64,000 nucleotides of DNA from Martinezella tropici (GTDB lineage: Bacteria; Pseudomonadota; Alphaproteobacteria; Rhizobiales; Rhizobiaceae). The translations under genes and the position numbers were made by a program. Positions 8,062-17,200 of this stretch are shown here, piece by piece (the first letter of the stretch is position 1; every line of letters begins with the position of its first letter). Location of the stretch: contig NZ_QMKK01000043.1 in assembly GCF_003287875.1 (NCBI RefSeq), positions 1 to 64,000 on the forward strand. The letters run 5' to 3'. Under the pieces are notes generated by a model. That model saw nothing but the letters and a program-made list of their open reading frames with translations. It was not told where the DNA came from and made no database searches.

Positions 8062-9084
8062 ATGAGCGAATTGAAGCCTTTCCTCGCCAAGGTCGCCAAT
8101 CGCGAGGCATTGACGCGGGATGAGGCCCGGCAGGCATTCGAAATCCTGATGTCGGGTGAGGCCACGCCATCTCAGATCGGCGCGTTCCTGATGGCTCTGC
8201 GGGTGCGCGGCGAAACCGTCGATGAAATCGTCGGCGCCGTGACCACGATGCGCGCCAAGATGCTGCCGGTGAAAGCCCCGGCGGATGCCATCGATATTGT
8301 CGGCACGGGCGGCGATGGCGTCGGCACATACAATATCTCGACGCTGGCGGCATTCATCGTTGCCGGCGCGGGCGTGCCGGTTGCCAAGCACGGCAACCGC
8401 GCTCAAAGCTCCAAGGCCGGGACCGCCGATACGCAATCCGTGCTGGGCATCAAGCTCGACATCGGACCGGAGACGATCGCCCGCTGCATTCGCGAGGCCG
8501 GCATCGGTTTCATGTTCGCGCAGCTGCATCATTCTTCCATGCGCCATGTTGGCCCCTCCCGCGTCGAGCTCGGTACGCGGACGATCTTCAATCTCCTTGG
8601 GCCTCTATCCAACCCAGCCGGCGCGCGCCGGCAGCTGCTGGGCGTCTTTGCGGCGCAATGGGTATTGCCGTTGGCCGAGGTGCTGAGGGATCTGAACGCT
8701 GAGAGCGTCTGGGTTGTGCACGGCGACGGTCTGGACGAGATCACGACGACCGGCAAGACCTCCGTCGCAGCGCTCGAGAATGGCAATATCCGCACCTTTG
8801 AACTGACGCCGGCCGACTTCGGCCTGCAGCATGCCGACCTCGCCGACCTCAAGGGTGGCGATGGCATTGCCAATGCGGCGGCGCTCCGCGGCGTGCTCGG
8901 CGGCGCAAAGAATGCCTATCGCGATATTGCCCTCGCCAATGCTGCTGCCTCGCTGGTCATTGCCGGTAAGGCGGAAACGCTCCATGATGGCATGAAGCTC
9001 GCCGCTCATTCGCTCGATAGCGGCGCCACGGCCGTTGCTTTGGAAAAGCTTATCGCCGTTTCCAATGAGGAAGAACAGGACTAG
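8062..9084 (+). CDS. trpD: Anthranilate phosphoribosyltransferase
   Basis: This 340-aa enzyme transfers the phosphoribosyl group of PRPP to anthranilate, the second step of tryptophan synthesis. The PRPP/Mg-binding GTGGDG motif is at 81-86, KHGNR at 109-113, and the anthranilate-binding segment [12 protein letters not shown] near 156-167. It is not fused to a glutamine amidotransferase. It follows ppiD by 25 bp and precedes trpC by 6 bp. Splitting tryptophan genes among several loci, with trpDC beside moaC-moeA, is usual in rhizobia. No attenuator is visible immediately upstream. Confidence 0.97.
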   Translation: MSELKPFLAKVANREALTRDEARQAFEILMSGEATPSQIGAFLMALRVRGETVDEIVGAVTTMRAKMLPVKAPADAIDIVGTGGDGVGTYNISTLAAFIVAGAGVPVAKHGNRAQSSKAGTADTQSVLGIKLDIGPETIARCIREAGIGFMFAQLHHSSMRHVGPSRVELGTRTIFNLLGPLSNPAGARRQLLGVFAAQWVLPLAEVLRDLNAESVWVVHGDGLDEITTTGKTSVAALENGNIRTFELTPADFGLQHADLADLKGGDGIANAAALRGVLGGAKNAYRDIALANAAASLVIAGKAETLHDGMKLAAHSLDSGATAVALEKLIAVSNEEEQD

Positions 9085-9906
<822 letters not shown>

Positions 9907-9907
9907 A

Positions 9908-10402
9908 ATGAGCATCGAGAAGGCCGGCCTGACCCATATCGACGCTTCGGGCGAAGCGCATATGGTCGATGTTGGTGACAAGGCAGAGACGGCACGCAGC
10001 GCTACCGCGACCGGTTACGTCAAGATGAAGCCTGAGACCTTGACGCTAATTCGCGAAGGCAACGCCAAGAAGGGCGACGTCATCGGCACAGCGCGGCTTG
10101 CCGGCATCATGGCTGCCAAGCAGACGAGCAGTCTCATTCCGCTCTGCCATCCCCTCATGCTGACCAAGGTTGCCGTCGATATCGCGGAGGATGCCGCCCT
10201 GCCCGGCCTGCGCGTGACGGCGACGGCGAAGCTGACCGGCCGCACCGGCGTCGAGATGGAAGCGCTGACGGCGGTTTCCGTCGCCTGTCTGACGATCTAT
10301 GACATGGCCAAGGCCGCCGATCGCGGCATGGAAATCGGTGGCATCACTCTATTGGAGAAATCCGGCGGCAAATCGGGGGATTTCCGCCATCCGGGGGCCT
10401 GA
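9908..10402 (+). CDS. moaC: Cyclic pyranopterin monophosphate synthase
   Basis: This 164-aa protein is MoaC, which works after the radical-SAM enzyme MoaA to make cyclic pyranopterin monophosphate, the first stable intermediate of molybdenum cofactor. Typical segments are visible: T-H-I-D near the start, S-L-I-P-L-C-H-P-L with its conserved His, [11 protein letters not shown], and the C-terminal [15 protein letters not shown]. Length is typical (about 160 aa). It is tightly packed between trpC (1 bp) and moeA (3 bp). moaA is not in the window. Confidence 0.97.
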   Translation: MSIEKAGLTHIDASGEAHMVDVGDKAETARSATATGYVKMKPETLTLIREGNAKKGDVIGTARLAGIMAAKQTSSLIPLCHPLMLTKVAVDIAEDAALPGLRVTATAKLTGRTGVEMEALTAVSVACLTIYDMAKAADRGMEIGGITLLEKSGGKSGDFRHPGA

Positions 10403-10405
10403 TCT

Positions 10406-11632
10406 ATGAGCCTATTGCCCGTTGCCGAAGCGCAGGCACGCCTGTTGGACAGTGCCGCGCCGATCCATCGTGTTGAAAGCGTTCCGCTCGATATGGCCGA
10501 AGGCAGGGTTCTGGCCAAGGATCTTGCCGCCCGCCTGACCCAACCGCCCTTCGACGCCTCGGCGATGGACGGTTACGCGCTGCGCTTCGAGGATGCTGCA
10601 ACGCCTGGCTCGGAGCTGCAGGTCATCGGTGCCTCCGCAGCGGGTCATGCCTTTGAGGGAGCCGTCGGCAAGGGAGAAGCGGTTCGCATCTTCACCGGTG
10701 CACCCGTTCCGGCCGGCGCCGATTCGGTACTCCTGCAGGAGGACGCGGAGCGCCTGGAGAGTGATCGCATCCGCACGACCTACCCCTTGCGCAAGGGGCA
10801 GCATATACGCCCGCGCGGACAGGATTTCCTGGAAGGCGAATCGGTGCTTTCCGCCGGCATCGTCATGGATTTTTCGCGGCTCACCGTCGCTGCCGCCATG
10901 AATCATCCGGCCTTGGCTGTCTATCGGCGGCCGCTGGTGGCGATTCTCGCGACCGGCGACGAGCTCGTGGCGCCTGGCAATGAACCGGGGCCATCGCAAA
11001 TCATCGCCTCGAACACGTTCGGCATTGCTGCACTGGCCCGCAACGCCGGCGCCCATGTGCTCGATCTCGGTATCGTTTCCGACGACAGCGACGAGATTAC
11101 CGCCGCCATCGGCCGTGCGCAGGTGGCCAAGGCCGACATCATCGTCACGCTCGGCGGCGCCTCTGTCGGTGATCACGATCTGGTGCAGGCGACAATGGTG
11201 GCTGCAGGCATGAAGCTGGATTTCTGGCGCATCGCCATGCGTCCCGGTAAGCCGCTGATGGTCGGCAGCCTCGGCGAGATGCATGTCCTCGGCCTCCCCG
11301 GCAATCCCGTCTCCAGCCTCGTTTGCGGACTGCTCTTTCTCGAGCCATTGATAAGAAAGCTCGCATCCCTGCCTCCGGTAAAGCGTGAAGGCATTGCGCG
11401 TGCTGCCGTGCCCTTTGCTGCAAACGATCAGCGGCAGGATTACGTCCGCGCGACACTGACGAAAGCTGCCGACGGCGGCTGGCTCGCCGAGCCCTTCTCG
11501 AAGCAGGATTCGTCGATGATGAAGGTCTTTTCGCGCGCCGACTGCCTTGTCGTTCGCCCGCCGCATGCCTCGCAGCTGGAAGTCGGTTCGCCCACTCCGG
11601 TCATATTCTTACGGCCCGATCTGCTGGGCTGA
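10406..11632 (+). CDS. moeA: Molybdopterin molybdenumtransferase
   Basis: A 408-aa MoeA, which inserts molybdate into adenylated molybdopterin to complete the cofactor. Conserved segments include A-M-D-G-Y-A-L near residue 53, T-G-A-P-V-P-x-G-A-D near 97, the MoaB/MogA-like core with TGDEL, GGASVGDHD and M-R-P-G-K-P-L, and G-L-P-G-N-P-V-S-S. It is the last gene of the ppiD-trpDC-moaC-moeA run. A terminator hairpin at 11701-11726 follows. In several rhizobia lexA follows moeA; it does not here. Confidence 0.96.
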   Translation: MSLLPVAEAQARLLDSAAPIHRVESVPLDMAEGRVLAKDLAARLTQPPFDASAMDGYALRFEDAATPGSELQVIGASAAGHAFEGAVGKGEAVRIFTGAPVPAGADSVLLQEDAERLESDRIRTTYPLRKGQHIRPRGQDFLEGESVLSAGIVMDFSRLTVAAAMNHPALAVYRRPLVAILATGDELVAPGNEPGPSQIIASNTFGIAALARNAGAHVLDLGIVSDDSDEITAAIGRAQVAKADIIVTLGGASVGDHDLVQATMVAAGMKLDFWRIAMRPGKPLMVGSLGEMHVLGLPGNPVSSLVCGLLFLEPLIRKLASLPPVKREGIARAAVPFAANDQRQDYVRATLTKAADGGWLAEPFSKQDSSMMKVFSRADCLVVRPPHASQLEVGSPTPVIFLRPDLLG

Positions 11633-11700
11633 AGGTGCCCCGGAAGGGTGAACGGGGTTTCCGGCTCAACTCAGGGGGACGATCAAAGCGGGCAAGCAAA

Positions 11701-11726
11701 AGCCGGGAGGTTTGACCCACCCGGCT
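11701..11726. terminator. Intrinsic terminator between moeA and gnd
   Basis: AGCCGGG (11701-11707) pairs with CCCGGCT (11720-11726). On the reverse strand the stem is followed by CTTTTGCTTG, suiting the end of gnd. It also lies about 70 bp past the moeA stop, so it may serve both convergent genes. Confidence 0.6.
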
Positions 11727-11754
11727 CGCGATCATTACATCGACAGAGCGAAAT

Positions 11755-12780
11755 TTATTTCGCCGGCTTCTCATGGTGGCCGCCGAAGCCGGCGCGCATG
11801 GCAGAGAGAACCTTGTTGGCGTAATCGTCATTCCCGCGCGAAGCGAAACGGCCATAAAGCGCAGCGCTCAGCACCGGCGTTGGAACGCCTTCGTCGATCG
11901 CCGCCGAGATCGTCCAGCGGCCTTCACCCGAGTCGGAAACGCGGCCGGCATATTGCGAAAGGGCTGCGTCGCCATGCAGCGCGTCGGCCGTGAGGTCGAG
12001 CAGCCAGGAGGTGATCACGCTGCCGCGGCGCCAGACTTCCGAGATTTCAGCGATGTCGAGATCATACTGGTAATATTGCGGATGGGAGAGCGGCGCGGTT
12101 TCGGCATCCTTCTCCGCGTCCTGCTTGCCGATGTTGGCATGGCGCAGAACGTTGAAGCCCTCGGCATAGGCAGCCATCAGGCCATATTCGATGCCGTTAT
12201 GGACCATCTTGACGAAATGGCCGGCGCCGGATGGGCCGCAATGCAGATAGCCCTGCTCTGCCGTGCTCTTCTTGGCAGCCTCTTCCGAGCGCATTGCCGA
12301 CGGAGCGACGTCGCCGACGCCGGGGGCAAGCGTTGCGAAGATCGGCGACAGATGCTGTACGGTTTCCTTCTCGCCACCGATCATCAGGCAATAGCCGCGC
12401 TCCAGACCGAAAACGCCGCCGCTGGTGCCGACGTCGACATAGTGGATGCCCTTCGGCTTCAGCTCTTCGGCACGGCGGATATCGTCGTGATAATAGGAAT
12501 TGCCGCCATCGATGACGATGTCGCCCTCTTCCAGCAGTGGGACGATCGCCGCCAGTTCCTGATCGACGATTGCCGCCGGCAACATAAGCCAGACGACGCG
12601 GGGCTTAGCGAGCTTCGATACGAAATCCGCGAGAGACTTGCTGCCGGTGGCGCCGAGCTGCTCAAGCCCGGCGATGCTTTCCGGACGCGCATCGAAAACA
12701 ACCGCGCTGTGACCGCCTCTCATCAGGCGCTGCACCATGTTGTTGCCCATACGGCCAAGGCCAATCATTCCGATTTGCAT
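11755..12780 (-). CDS. gnd: 6-phosphogluconate dehydrogenase, decarboxylating (short type)
   Basis: A 341-aa enzyme oxidising 6-phosphogluconate to ribulose-5-phosphate with release of CO2. It has the N-terminal dinucleotide-binding G-L-G-R-M-G-N-N (7-14), the G-G-N-S-Y-Y-H-D-D substrate segment, and the catalytic Lys region [14 protein letters not shown]. At about 340 residues it is the short GntZ-type family, often NAD-preferring, rather than the 470-aa enteric form. Cofactor preference is inferred from family only. It is monocistronic on the reverse strand. Rhizobia rely on the Entner-Doudoroff and pentose-phosphate routes for sugar use. Confidence 0.93.
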   Translation of the reverse strand: MQIGMIGLGRMGNNMVQRLMRGGHSAVVFDARPESIAGLEQLGATGSKSLADFVSKLAKPRVVWLMLPAAIVDQELAAIVPLLEEGDIVIDGGNSYYHDDIRRAEELKPKGIHYVDVGTSGGVFGLERGYCLMIGGEKETVQHLSPIFATLAPGVGDVAPSAMRSEEAAKKSTAEQGYLHCGPSGAGHFVKMVHNGIEYGLMAAYAEGFNVLRHANIGKQDAEKDAETAPLSHPQYYQYDLDIAEISEVWRRGSVITSWLLDLTADALHGDAALSQYAGRVSDSGEGRWTISAAIDEGVPTPVLSAALYGRFASRGNDDYANKVLSAMRAGFGGHHEKPAK

Positions 12781-13085
12781 ATTTCAGTCTCCTAGGACGG
12801 TTTTAATCGTTTGAATGTTCAATAGAGACATTTCGCAGCATTTTCCAATGAACAAATGACGGGCGAGCTATGCATAAGCCGGTCAGCGAAGGAAAATTCG
12901 CCCGTTCACGCATCTGTGATGTCGCCTGGTCAGACCTCCCGCTTTTCGCCATGATCGCGCTTTGCCGGTTTCGAGGAAAGCTGTATTTTGCGCTTCATTC
13001 ATGTTGATGGACTTAGCATCGATCTCGGGTTCTTTGCATCATTCTCTTTCGGGCGGCGCTCACAGAGGGCGTCAAAAGGAGGCAT
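12781..13085. other. Intergenic region between divergent gnd and tehA-like genes
   Basis: About 305 bases that must hold the two divergent promoters. I see AT-rich stretches near 12800-12860 but no strong hairpin, repeat or convincing small gene. AAAGGAGGC directly before 13086 supplies the ribosome binding site for the forward gene. Confidence 0.5.
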
Positions 13086-14087
13086 ATGGCCGCGTCTTTG
13101 AAACTGCCGCTGATTCCAGCTTCTTTTTTCGGGGTGGTTCTGGGGCTTTCCGGTCTCGCCAATGCCTGGCGCGTGGGTGCCCGCATCTGGCATCTGCCGG
13201 TACTGATCGGTGAAGTTCTGACCTTTATTGCACTGGCCGTCTGGTTGGTGCTGATCGTGCTCTACGCTTTGAAATGGATGCTAGTGCGCGAGGAGTCCTT
13301 GAAGGAGGCGGCGCACCCAGTCCAGTGCTGCTTCATCGGCCTCATCGGTGTCGCAACCATGCTGGTGGCCGGTGGCCTCTTGCCTTATTCGCGTATCGGT
13401 GCCGAAACCATATTCCTGATCGGCGCCGTCTATACCCTGGCATTCTCCGTCTGGCGCACCGGAGGGCTCTGGCAGGGTGAACGCGATATCGCCACGACGA
13501 CAGCCGTGCTCTATCTGCCAAGCGTCGCCGGCAGCTTCGTGACTGCTATCGTCGGCGCGGCGCTTGGCTTTCCGCAATGGGCGCAGCTTTTCTTCGGCGC
13601 CGGCTTCTTCGCCTGGCTTGCCATCGAATCCGCCCTGCTGCATCGCCTGCTGACGGGGCCTGCGCTGGCACCGCCACTAAGGCCGACCCTTGGAATTCAG
13701 CTGGCTCCCCCGGTCGTTGGTGCGCTTGCCTATATCAGCGTCACGCAAGGCCCTCCTGACATGCTCGTCCATGCAATGATCGGCTACGGCTTGCTGCAGG
13801 CCCTGATCATGTTGCGCCTCCTGCCCTGGATCATGAAAGAAGGCTTCAGCCCCGCTTATTGGGCCTTCACCTTCGGTGCGACTGCACTGGCAACGGCCCC
13901 GATGCGCCTTGTCGAACGCGGCGATGTCGGCCCAGTGACGCAACTTGCTCCCATTCTCTTCGTCACCGCCAATATCGTTGTGGGTTTGATCGCGCTGGTG
14001 ACGATCTGGCTGATTGCCAACCGCAAACTCGTTATTGGCTGGGTCGAGCTTGCCGACCGAGACGCTGGTGCCGTTGGCCAGCGATAA
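13086..14087 (+). CDS. tehA: TehA/SLAC1-family transporter (TDT family)
   Basis: This 333-aa membrane protein has ten predicted helices and the family's N-terminal I-P-A-S-F-F-G-V-V-L-G-L-S-G-L segment (11-25). It belongs to the TDT family that includes bacterial TehA (tellurite resistance/dicarboxylate transporter) and the plant SLAC1 anion channels. The protein probably conducts or exports small anions. No tehB methyltransferase is adjacent, so tellurite resistance should not be assumed. The start has a good ribosome site (AAAGGAGG). A VOC-fold gene follows after 30 bp and may be co-transcribed. Confidence 0.85.
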   Translation: MAASLKLPLIPASFFGVVLGLSGLANAWRVGARIWHLPVLIGEVLTFIALAVWLVLIVLYALKWMLVREESLKEAAHPVQCCFIGLIGVATMLVAGGLLPYSRIGAETIFLIGAVYTLAFSVWRTGGLWQGERDIATTTAVLYLPSVAGSFVTAIVGAALGFPQWAQLFFGAGFFAWLAIESALLHRLLTGPALAPPLRPTLGIQLAPPVVGALAYISVTQGPPDMLVHAMIGYGLLQALIMLRLLPWIMKEGFSPAYWAFTFGATALATAPMRLVERGDVGPVTQLAPILFVTANIVVGLIALVTIWLIANRKLVIGWVELADRDAGAVGQR

Positions 14088-14117
14088 TAGAGTTCGATCC
14101 TACTTTTGGAGGGTGAT

Positions 14118-14489
14118 ATGCTGGATCATGTCACGATCGGGGTTTGCGATCTCGAGCGATCGAAGGTCTTCTACGACACGATATTGCGCTCCATAGGCAT
14201 AGAACGCCTTTATGCCGAAGGCGAAAGATTTGCGGGTTACGGCATTGGACAGAAGGCTTTCTTCTGGATCGGTCAGCGCGATGCTTTGCAAACAGGCACG
14301 CATATCGCCTTTGCCACTCCAAACAGGGAACTCGTCGATAATTTCCATCGGGTCGGGATCATTGCCGGGGGCACCGACAACGGTGCTCCAGGTCTGCGCC
14401 CTCATTATCATCCGAACTACTATGGCGCTTTCATTCTCGATCCTGATGGCCACAATATCGAAGCCGTTTGTCACCTACCGGTGAGTTGA
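14118..14489 (+). CDS. VOC-superfamily (glyoxalase/bleomycin-resistance fold) protein
   Basis: A 123-aa single-domain VOC protein. It opens with LDHVTIGVCDLERSKVFY, the first beta-alpha-beta unit with a metal-ligand His4, and ends with Y-G-A-F-I-L-D-P-D-G-H-N-I-E-A-V-C-H, carrying the usual terminal Glu. Members are metal-dependent lyases, dioxygenases or resistance proteins, and the substrate cannot be read. The ATG at 14118 (MLDHV) is preceded by GGAGGGTG at good spacing, so the ATG 12 bases upstream is unlikely. It lies 30 bp after the tehA-like gene and converges on the citrate-synthase-family gene. Confidence 0.85.
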   Translation: MLDHVTIGVCDLERSKVFYDTILRSIGIERLYAEGERFAGYGIGQKAFFWIGQRDALQTGTHIAFATPNRELVDNFHRVGIIAGGTDNGAPGLRPHYHPNYYGAFILDPDGHNIEAVCHLPVS

Positions 14490-14522
14490 GCAAAAAGCGC
14501 CCGCTGTCCGGTAAGAATGAGA

Positions 14523-15656
14523 TCATGGTATCGGAGGACCGACATAGCGCGCACGCGGGCGAATGAGCCTGCCGCTGGTGGCCTGCTCCATGGCATGCGC
14601 AAGCCAGCCGACCGTCCGTGCCAGCGCGAAGATGATCAGCGGTGCATCCTCCGGCAGACGATAGGCGTGGGTCATCGCTGTCAGGGCGAAATCAACATTG
14701 ACGCGCTCACCGACCAATTGCTCGCCGACATCGCGAACCCTGGCGAAGAGCGGAGGCAGTTTGAAGCAGCCAAGCAGCGCCTCGCCACGGATATCGACAT
14801 CAGGATAAAGCTGATGGCCGAAAGCCGGCAATGGCCGTCCTTCCGCCAGATAGCTGCGGACCGCTTCGTCCACCCCCGTCGTGGCTGCCCGCGCGATCAG
14901 CGTGCGCACGCTCTGCCATGCGCCGCCATGCAGCGGACCGGTCAGCGTCGAAAGGCCGGATAGAGTGGCCGCAGATAACGTCGCGCCTGCCGATGCCGTG
15001 ATCCGCGCGGTGAAGGTCGAAGCGTTCAGCTCGTGATCGGCAAGCAGCACAAGGCTGCGGCGGATCATATCGGCGGCATCGGGACGGTCCCAGGCAGCCG
15101 CGAGGCGCCGATGCAGCGGTTGATCCCACGCGCCCGGTGCCAGGGCTTCAGCCACCGTACCGAGCACGCTTTCAGCTTCGTTCTGCAGGGCCGGAAGCGA
15201 ACGCCCGAGTGATGGCAGGTCGCTTGTTATGCGCTCTGCCAATGTTGAGAACGCAGCATTCAGAGAAGGAAGTTTTTGCTGAGCCGTACTTTGCTCGAAT
15301 CGCAACGGCCGCTTCATGTCCCAAAGCAGCCGCGCGATATCTTCGAGGCTTGCGCTTTCGGCAAGCCGCGCCGCATCCTGGCCGCGATAGAAAAGCCTGC
15401 CGCTCGAAACCGTCGACAGCGCCGATGGCAATACCGGATCGCCCCATTGAATAGCCTCGGCGGCCACCGTCTCGGTCTTGCGCCGTCCGGCATGACGCAT
15501 GGCCAGTCGCTTGACGTCATCGGTGAAATAGAGGCTGCGTCGTGTATCGGCAGGATCCGGCTTCGCGCGAATGCGCCCGCGGCTGACATTGGCGTATAGC
15601 GTCTGTGATTTCGTTCCCAGCAGGTTCAGCGCCTGCTCTGCCGTCAGCCAGCTCAT
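14523..15656 (-). CDS. Citrate synthase family protein with N-terminal helix-turn-helix-like domain
   Basis: This 377-aa protein joins an N-terminal segment of about 60 residues resembling a MerR/excisionase-type winged helix (WLTAEQALNLLGTKSQTLY, then SRGRIRAK) to a citrate-synthase fold. The catalytic triad is kept: His243 in GPLHGGAW, His281 in FGHQLYPDVDIR, and Asp322 in NVDFALT. It could therefore make citrate or 2-methylcitrate from oxaloacetate and an acyl-CoA. The N-terminal domain might bind DNA or assist oligomerisation; neither is shown. It is divergent from a second citrate-synthase-like gene, and an IS110-family element now separates the two. Confidence 0.85.
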   Translation of the reverse strand: MSWLTAEQALNLLGTKSQTLYANVSRGRIRAKPDPADTRRSLYFTDDVKRLAMRHAGRRKTETVAAEAIQWGDPVLPSALSTVSSGRLFYRGQDAARLAESASLEDIARLLWDMKRPLRFEQSTAQQKLPSLNAAFSTLAERITSDLPSLGRSLPALQNEAESVLGTVAEALAPGAWDQPLHRRLAAAWDRPDAADMIRRSLVLLADHELNASTFTARITASAGATLSAATLSGLSTLTGPLHGGAWQSVRTLIARAATTGVDEAVRSYLAEGRPLPAFGHQLYPDVDIRGEALLGCFKLPPLFARVRDVGEQLVGERVNVDFALTAMTHAYRLPEDAPLIIFALARTVGWLAHAMEQATSGRLIRPRARYVGPPIP

Positions 15657-15686
15657 CGGTCCTCATGTTGATCAATTGCATCAAGA

Positions 15687-15698
15687 TTGACGTCAATA
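15687..15698. promoter_or_regulatory. 12-bp palindrome upstream of the citrate-synthase-family gene
   Basis: ATTGACGTCAAT is a perfect 12-bp palindrome about 30 bp upstream of the reverse-strand gene starting at 15656. It could be an operator for the divergent citrate-synthase pair. The IS110 insertion leaves it on the side of the reverse gene only. No regulator can be named. Confidence 0.35.
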
Positions 15699-15729
15699 GG
15701 AATAGATCCGATCTAATCGGATAGTCAAA

Positions 15730-15756
15730 GGAGGTGGCATGAAAGATGCCACCTCC
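15730..15756 (+). repeat. Perfect 11-bp hairpin near the IS110 left end
   Basis: GGAGGTGGCAT (15730-15740) and ATGCCACCTCC (15746-15756) are perfect inverted repeats around GAAAG. This may be a sub-terminal structure of the IS110 element. It could also sequester the nearby GGAGG, so that translation starts downstream at 15869. Confidence 0.65.
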
Positions 15757-15868
15757 GCCGATAGAACGGATGACTGAGATGCAGGTGATGATCGAGGGAC
15801 AGTCACACTTCCAGCCTTTCGGCTTACCTTATTGGGGTTCGCAAGATCTCAACAAGGGAGTTGGAAGC

Positions 15869-16936
15869 ATGACTGCCTCTTATGAATACCATATCGGGGT
15901 CGATTATCACAAATCCTATAGCCATCTGGTGGTGCATGACTCAGCCGGGAAGACGTTACGATCCGGCCGGGTGAAGAACGACCGCCGGTCGCTTGGCGGG
16001 TTTCTCGAACGCTACCGGGAAAACAGCCATGCGGTTGTCGAAGCGACGCGCAACTGGATGATGATCTACGACTGGCTCGACGACATTTGTGATGATGTCG
16101 TTCTCGCCCATCCGTTGAAGGTGAAGGCGATCGCCGACGCCAAGATCAAGACGGACAAGATCGACGCGACGGTGCTGGCGCATCTGCTTCGAGCCGACCT
16201 GGTTCCGGAGGCCTGGGCTCCGAGCGACAAGGCCCGAGAGCTGCGTGTCGCGCTGCGCGAGCGGATGTTTTACGTGCGGCTGCGCACGATGACGAAGAAC
16301 CGCATCGTGACGGTGTTCGATCGCTATCCGGAGCAGACGGCGCAGTTGAAGAAGCTGAGCGACCTGTTCGGCAAGGCTGGACGCCAGCAGCTCGCCGCGC
16401 TCAATGTGTTGGAGATCGACCGTATCCAGATCGACCGTGGTCTCGACTTCATCGGCGACATCGACGGCCGGATCAAGCAGTCGGAAGCCACGATCCGGGC
16501 GTTGACGAAGACCAATGGCAACGTCAAGCTGTTGAAGACGATCCCCGGTATCGGCGAGTTCTTTGCAAGGCTGATCGATGCCGAGATCGACGACATCAAG
16601 CGGTTCCGCAACCCGAAGAAGCTTGCTGCCTATGCCGGGCTTGTGCCCTCGACCTATTCCTCCGGCGGCAAGACCTTCCACGGCAAGATCATCAAGCAGG
16701 GCAACAAGTGGCTGCGCTGGGCTTTCGTGGAAGCGGTCGCTCCCGCTGTCGCCAGTGATGCGCAGCTTCGCGGCCAATACGACCACCTGAAGATCAGAGG
16801 AGTAAACAAGGCGCGTGTTGCCATCGCGCGCAAGCTTTTGACGATCGCCTTCCAGATCCTGCGTGACCAGCGCGCTTACGAGCCGCGCAGCACCACCGCC
16901 ATGGAAGCGACGTCGACGATATCCCGGTTGTCCTGA
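15869..16936 (+). CDS. IS110-family recombinase/transposase (DEDD type)
   Basis: This 355-aa recombinase has the RuvC-like DEDD catalytic domain of IS110 elements: Asp12 in GVDYHK, Glu59 in VVEATRNW, and Asp96 and Asp99 in KTDKIDATVLAHLLR. The C-terminal Tnp20 domain follows, with a helix-hairpin-helix-like T-I-P-G-I-G (224-229), A-Y-A-G-L-V-P-S-T-Y-S-S-G-G (254-267) holding the likely nucleophilic serine (264 or 265), and Q-G-N-K-W-L-R. All catalytic positions are intact. The ATG at 15869 follows AAGGGAG; a longer frame starts inside the hairpin at 15746 and is unlikely. IS110 recombinases excise and insert using a structured bridge RNA encoded in the element's non-coding end. Confidence 0.93.
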   Translation: MTASYEYHIGVDYHKSYSHLVVHDSAGKTLRSGRVKNDRRSLGGFLERYRENSHAVVEATRNWMMIYDWLDDICDDVVLAHPLKVKAIADAKIKTDKIDATVLAHLLRADLVPEAWAPSDKARELRVALRERMFYVRLRTMTKNRIVTVFDRYPEQTAQLKKLSDLFGKAGRQQLAALNVLEIDRIQIDRGLDFIGDIDGRIKQSEATIRALTKTNGNVKLLKTIPGIGEFFARLIDAEIDDIKRFRNPKKLAAYAGLVPSTYSSGGKTFHGKIIKQGNKWLRWAFVEAVAPAVASDAQLRGQYDHLKIRGVNKARVAIARKLLTIAFQILRDQRAYEPRSTTAMEATSTISRLS

Positions 16937-16940
16937 TTGC

Positions 16941-17125
16941 TGGCTAGTGAGCCCGGTAGAACTGGGCTGCGCTCTTAAAGGAGAATGGGAAACCGGGAGC
17001 CGAACGTCACTCTGTGACCGAAGCCAAGGCATCAGGTCACGCATTGGAGATTGGTTCAAGAACCGAAGGACAACTCCGTCCTGCGGACGGAAGAGATTTA
17101 GCCGATCGGCGCAAACGCCGGTCAA
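16941..17125 (+). ncRNA. Hairpin-rich segment downstream of the IS110 recombinase; candidate bridge RNA
   Basis: This 185-base stretch has several hairpins in tandem: AGCCC/GGGCT (16950-16968), GTCAC-TCT-GTGAC (17006-17018) with an alternative partner GGTCAC at 17035-17040, GGTTC-AA-GAACC (17053-17064), CCGTCC-TGC-GGACGG (17076-17090) and GGCG-CAAA-CGCC near 17109-17120. It has no credible ORF. In the IS1111 branch of the IS110 family the bridge RNA is encoded downstream of the recombinase; in the IS110 branch it lies upstream. The upstream region (15757-15868) is shorter and less structured. Calling this the bridge RNA is an inference from position and structure. Confidence 0.45.
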
Positions 17126-17200
17126 AACATAACCGAACCCAAGGAAATTCCCGCAAATGCTGGTGTTTTGCCCCTTGAGTTCTTTCATTGGAGAACCGTA

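Larger units (their letters stand above)
15725..17130 (+). mobile_element. IS110-family insertion sequence (ends approximate)
   Basis: The element carries one recombinase gene (15869-16936) with structured non-coding DNA on both sides. IS110 elements usually lack terminal inverted repeats and make no target duplication, so the ends cannot be set precisely. I bracket them between a perfect 11-bp hairpin at 15730-15756 and the end of the hairpin-rich region near 17125. The element lies between two divergent citrate-synthase-like genes, in what would otherwise be a shared promoter region. The recombinase is intact, so the element may be active. Confidence 0.75.

Noticed and set aside
6081..8165. 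Very long reverse-strand open frame opposite ppiD
   Set aside because: It mirrors the codon pattern of ppiD and the start of trpD on the other strand, has no family resemblance, and crosses the ppiD-trpD junction. It is a GC-rich antisense artefact.
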